Of a DNA stretch of 6,456 nt, positions 4,918 to 6,456 are shown in pieces. Each line of letters begins with the position of its first letter. Positions within the stretch are counted from its first letter, which is position 1. The notes under the pieces are model-generated. The model saw only the letters and a list, made by a program, of their open reading frames with translations. It did not search any database and was not told where the DNA came from. Location of the stretch: positions 1 to 6,456 of the forward strand of contig CAMCEP010000162.1 of NCBI GenBank assembly GCA_945873675.1, read 5' to 3'. This DNA is from Asaia bogorensis (GTDB lineage: Bacteria > Pseudomonadota > Alphaproteobacteria > Acetobacterales > Acetobacteraceae). Made by a program: the position numbers and the translations under genes.

Positions 4918-6456
4918 CTACCAGGCCACCGCCACCCCGCCGCCACCGCGCGGATCAGCACCGCCTGCGGGCTTTCCATCGCGCAGCAGGATGGCATGAG
5001 CGCGGCTCATGGTCGGGTCATAGGAAATGGGGGAATGGCGCACCTCATGCCCCAGGCGGCTGAGTGCTTCCACCACATCGCCCTGCACGCGCGCTTCGCA
5101 GAAAACCGGCCCGCCTTCACAATGGATGCGCGGGAAGGAAACCGCTTCCACCGCCGACATGCCAAAATCAATCGCATTGATGATGGTAGTGAGCACGGCA
5201 GAGATGATTACGCTACCGCCTGGCGCGCCGACAATCAGCCAAGGCTCATCATCCTTATAGACAATGGTCGGCACCATGCCGGTGGTGCGCGCCTTGCCGG
5301 GTGCCATGCTATTCGCGCGGCCCGGGCGCATGTCAAAAAGCTTCATGGCGTTGTTCCAATTGAAGCCAAGCCCCGGTGTCACCACACCGGCACCGGTGCC
5401 GAGTGTATGCGTGACGGAAACGCAATTGCCTGCTGCATCCCAAACGGAAAGATGTGTGGTGCAAGAAGGCGGTTCGCCGATCCGCCCGCCAGGCAGCCAG
5501 CCATCGCGGATGCGCTTGGCCCATTCGGCGGCGCGGGTTTTTGACATGAGGGATTCGGTTGGCACACTGACGAAATCTGGATCGCCCAGCGCCTCATCGC
5601 GGTCGTGATGCGCGGCGGCCATAGCGCGTGCCACCAGATCATAATGCCCGGCACTACCGGCGGGCAGCGACCCAAGATCGAATTGTTCCAGGATATTCAG
5701 CATGGCGATCAGCACCGCACCCGAACCGGGCGGCGGGTTCGATGAAATCTTATAGCCGCGATAGGTGCCAATCACGGGCGCGCTTTCGCGCACGCGGTAA
5801 TCACGCAAATCATCGCCAGTGATGAAGGCGCCGTTTTGCGCAAAGTCATTGATGATCTGACCGGCGATTTCGCCCGTATAAAAATCTTGCGCGCCATGGG
5901 CGGCAATGCGTTCCAGCGTGCGGGCCATCTCGGCATGCACAAGCTTTTCGCCAACCTCATGCAATTGACCGGCCTGGTTCAAATAAAGCGCGGCGCAGGC
6001 TTTGGTTTTTGTCACGCGTTGCAAGCCGCTGGGCAGGCCGGGCTGGGGTTTGCGTTCCAGGAAATCGCGAAAAAAGGGCGTCACCAGCACGCCATCCCGC
6101 GCCATCGCGATGGCCGGCGCCAGCAGATCGGCCCAATCCATGGAGCAAAACTGCGCGTGGAAATGCGCCAAGCCCGCGATCGTGCCGGGGGTCATGATGG
6201 CGGTATAGCCAAGCTCCGCCCGATGATCCTCAAACAGCGCATAGCCAGAGATTTCGGATTTGCCCTTGCTATCGGCTTCCCACATATCGGCGCTCACCTT
6301 GGCACCGGCGCGGGCATGGAAATCAATCATGCCCTGGCGGCCGGTTTTGGCATCGCGGAATTGCAACGTGCCCATGCCGCCAATGCCGCACATGAAGGGG
6401 TCTTGTACCATTTGGCAGAAAGCGGTGGCGACTGCGGCGTCAAAGGCATTCCCACC
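4918..6456 (-). CDS. Gamma-glutamyltransferase-family Ntn hydrolase, divergent substrate pocket (N terminus off window)
   Basis: Members are made as a proenzyme that cleaves itself, freeing a Thr that is both N terminus of the small subunit and nucleophile. The frame is open to the right edge and begins GGNAFDAAVATAF, the usual early motif, so the ATG at 6411 is internal; 512 residues are visible, counted here from the edge. The cleavage site is C332/T333 (CTTHLSVWD, 332-340). T351 (E. coli T409), the paired NN (368-369) and the glycines in APGGS (411-415) are conserved. The C terminus DPRGGGGVAVAW is typical. Compared with E. coli GGT, R114 is H47, N411 is G353, Q430 is A370, D433 is L373, and S462-S463 is T392-G393. 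Most gamma-glutamyl contacts are thus altered. Another amide substrate is likely; HpxW oxamate amidohydrolase shows that the family can change specificity. Whether a signal peptide exists cannot be seen. It may be co-transcribed with the SDR-like gene. Confidence 0.9.
   Translation of the reverse strand, partial: GGNAFDAAVATAFCQMVQDPFMCGIGGMGTLQFRDAKTGRQGMIDFHARAGAKVSADMWEADSKGKSEISGYALFEDHRAELGYTAIMTPGTIAGLAHFHAQFCSMDWADLLAPAIAMARDGVLVTPFFRDFLERKPQPGLPSGLQRVTKTKACAALYLNQAGQLHEVGEKLVHAEMARTLERIAAHGAQDFYTGEIAGQIINDFAQNGAFITGDDLRDYRVRESAPVIGTYRGYKISSNPPPGSGAVLIAMLNILEQFDLGSLPAGSAGHYDLVARAMAAAHHDRDEALGDPDFVSVPTESLMSKTRAAEWAKRIRDGWLPGGRIGEPPSCTTHLSVWDAAGNCVSVTHTLGTGAGVVTPGLGFNWNNAMKLFDMRPGRANSMAPGKARTTGMVPTIVYKDDEPWLIVGAPGGSVIISAVLTTIINAIDFGMSAVEAVSFPRIHCEGGPVFCEARVQGDVVEALSRLGHEVRHSPISYDPTMSRAHAILLRDGKPAGGADPRGGGGVAVAW

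Noticed and set aside
4996..5544. Plus-strand open frame of 182 codons
   Set aside because: It is antisense to the GGT-like gene across its nucleophile region; the composition is shadow-like.
6409..6411. ATG at 6411 as the start of the GGT-like protein
   Set aside because: The frame stays open to the window edge and the 15 upstream codons read GGNAFDAAVATAFCQ, a conserved early GGT motif, so the true start is off the window.

Overview
This window looks like a piece of a GC-rich alphaproteobacterial chromosome, most likely Rhodospirillales/Acetobacterales. That placement rests on three things: the protein sequences, the rsmE | ubiA | ETF-beta-type lysine methyltransferase arrangement, and an S-methyl-5'-thioadenosine phosphorylase of the alphaproteobacterial type. 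It is inference, not a database result. Coding density is very high: seven larger genes and one 40-codon gene fill almost everything, and no gene-free stretch exceeds about 100 bases. I see no tRNA or rRNA gene, insertion sequence, phage gene or CRISPR array.

Layout. (1) 1-488, minus strand: the N-terminal part of RsmE (16S rRNA m3U1498 methyltransferase), cut by the window edge. (2) 517-1416, plus strand: UbiA, the ubiquinone prenyltransferase, divergent from rsmE. (3) 1413-2054, plus strand: a METTL20-like protein-lysine methyltransferase, joined to ubiA by a GTGA start/stop overlap. (4) 2116-2991, plus strand: a two-domain rhodanese-type sulfurtransferase with its own strong ribosome binding site. 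(5) 3000-3890, minus strand: S-methyl-5'-thioadenosine phosphorylase, ending 8 bases from the sulfurtransferase stop. (6) 3985-4107, plus strand: a very small predicted lipoprotein. (7) 4108-4851, minus strand: a short-chain dehydrogenase/reductase (SDR)-fold protein that lacks the classical catalytic Ser and Tyr. (8) 4918 to the right edge, minus strand: a gamma-glutamyltransferase-family Ntn hydrolase with an intact nucleophile but many altered substrate-binding residues; its N terminus lies outside the window.

How the genes fit together. The ubiA-methyltransferase pair makes biological sense. ETF-beta is the known target of the METTL20 family, and ETF passes electrons to ubiquinone through ETF:quinone oxidoreductase. 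The sulfurtransferase and MTA phosphorylase both concern sulfur metabolism but converge tail to tail, so they are not one operon. The GGT-like and SDR-like genes share a strand with a 66-base gap and could be co-transcribed.

Most of the window is ordinary housekeeping content. I do not see a convincing new multi-gene system. The points most worth a second look are the degenerate SDR active site (Asn-Ser-Tyr-Lys read as Asp-Gly-Val-Lys), the altered substrate pocket in the neighbouring GGT-family enzyme, the unusual active loop of the sulfurtransferase, the ubiA/ETF-methyltransferase coupling, and the tiny lipoprotein.
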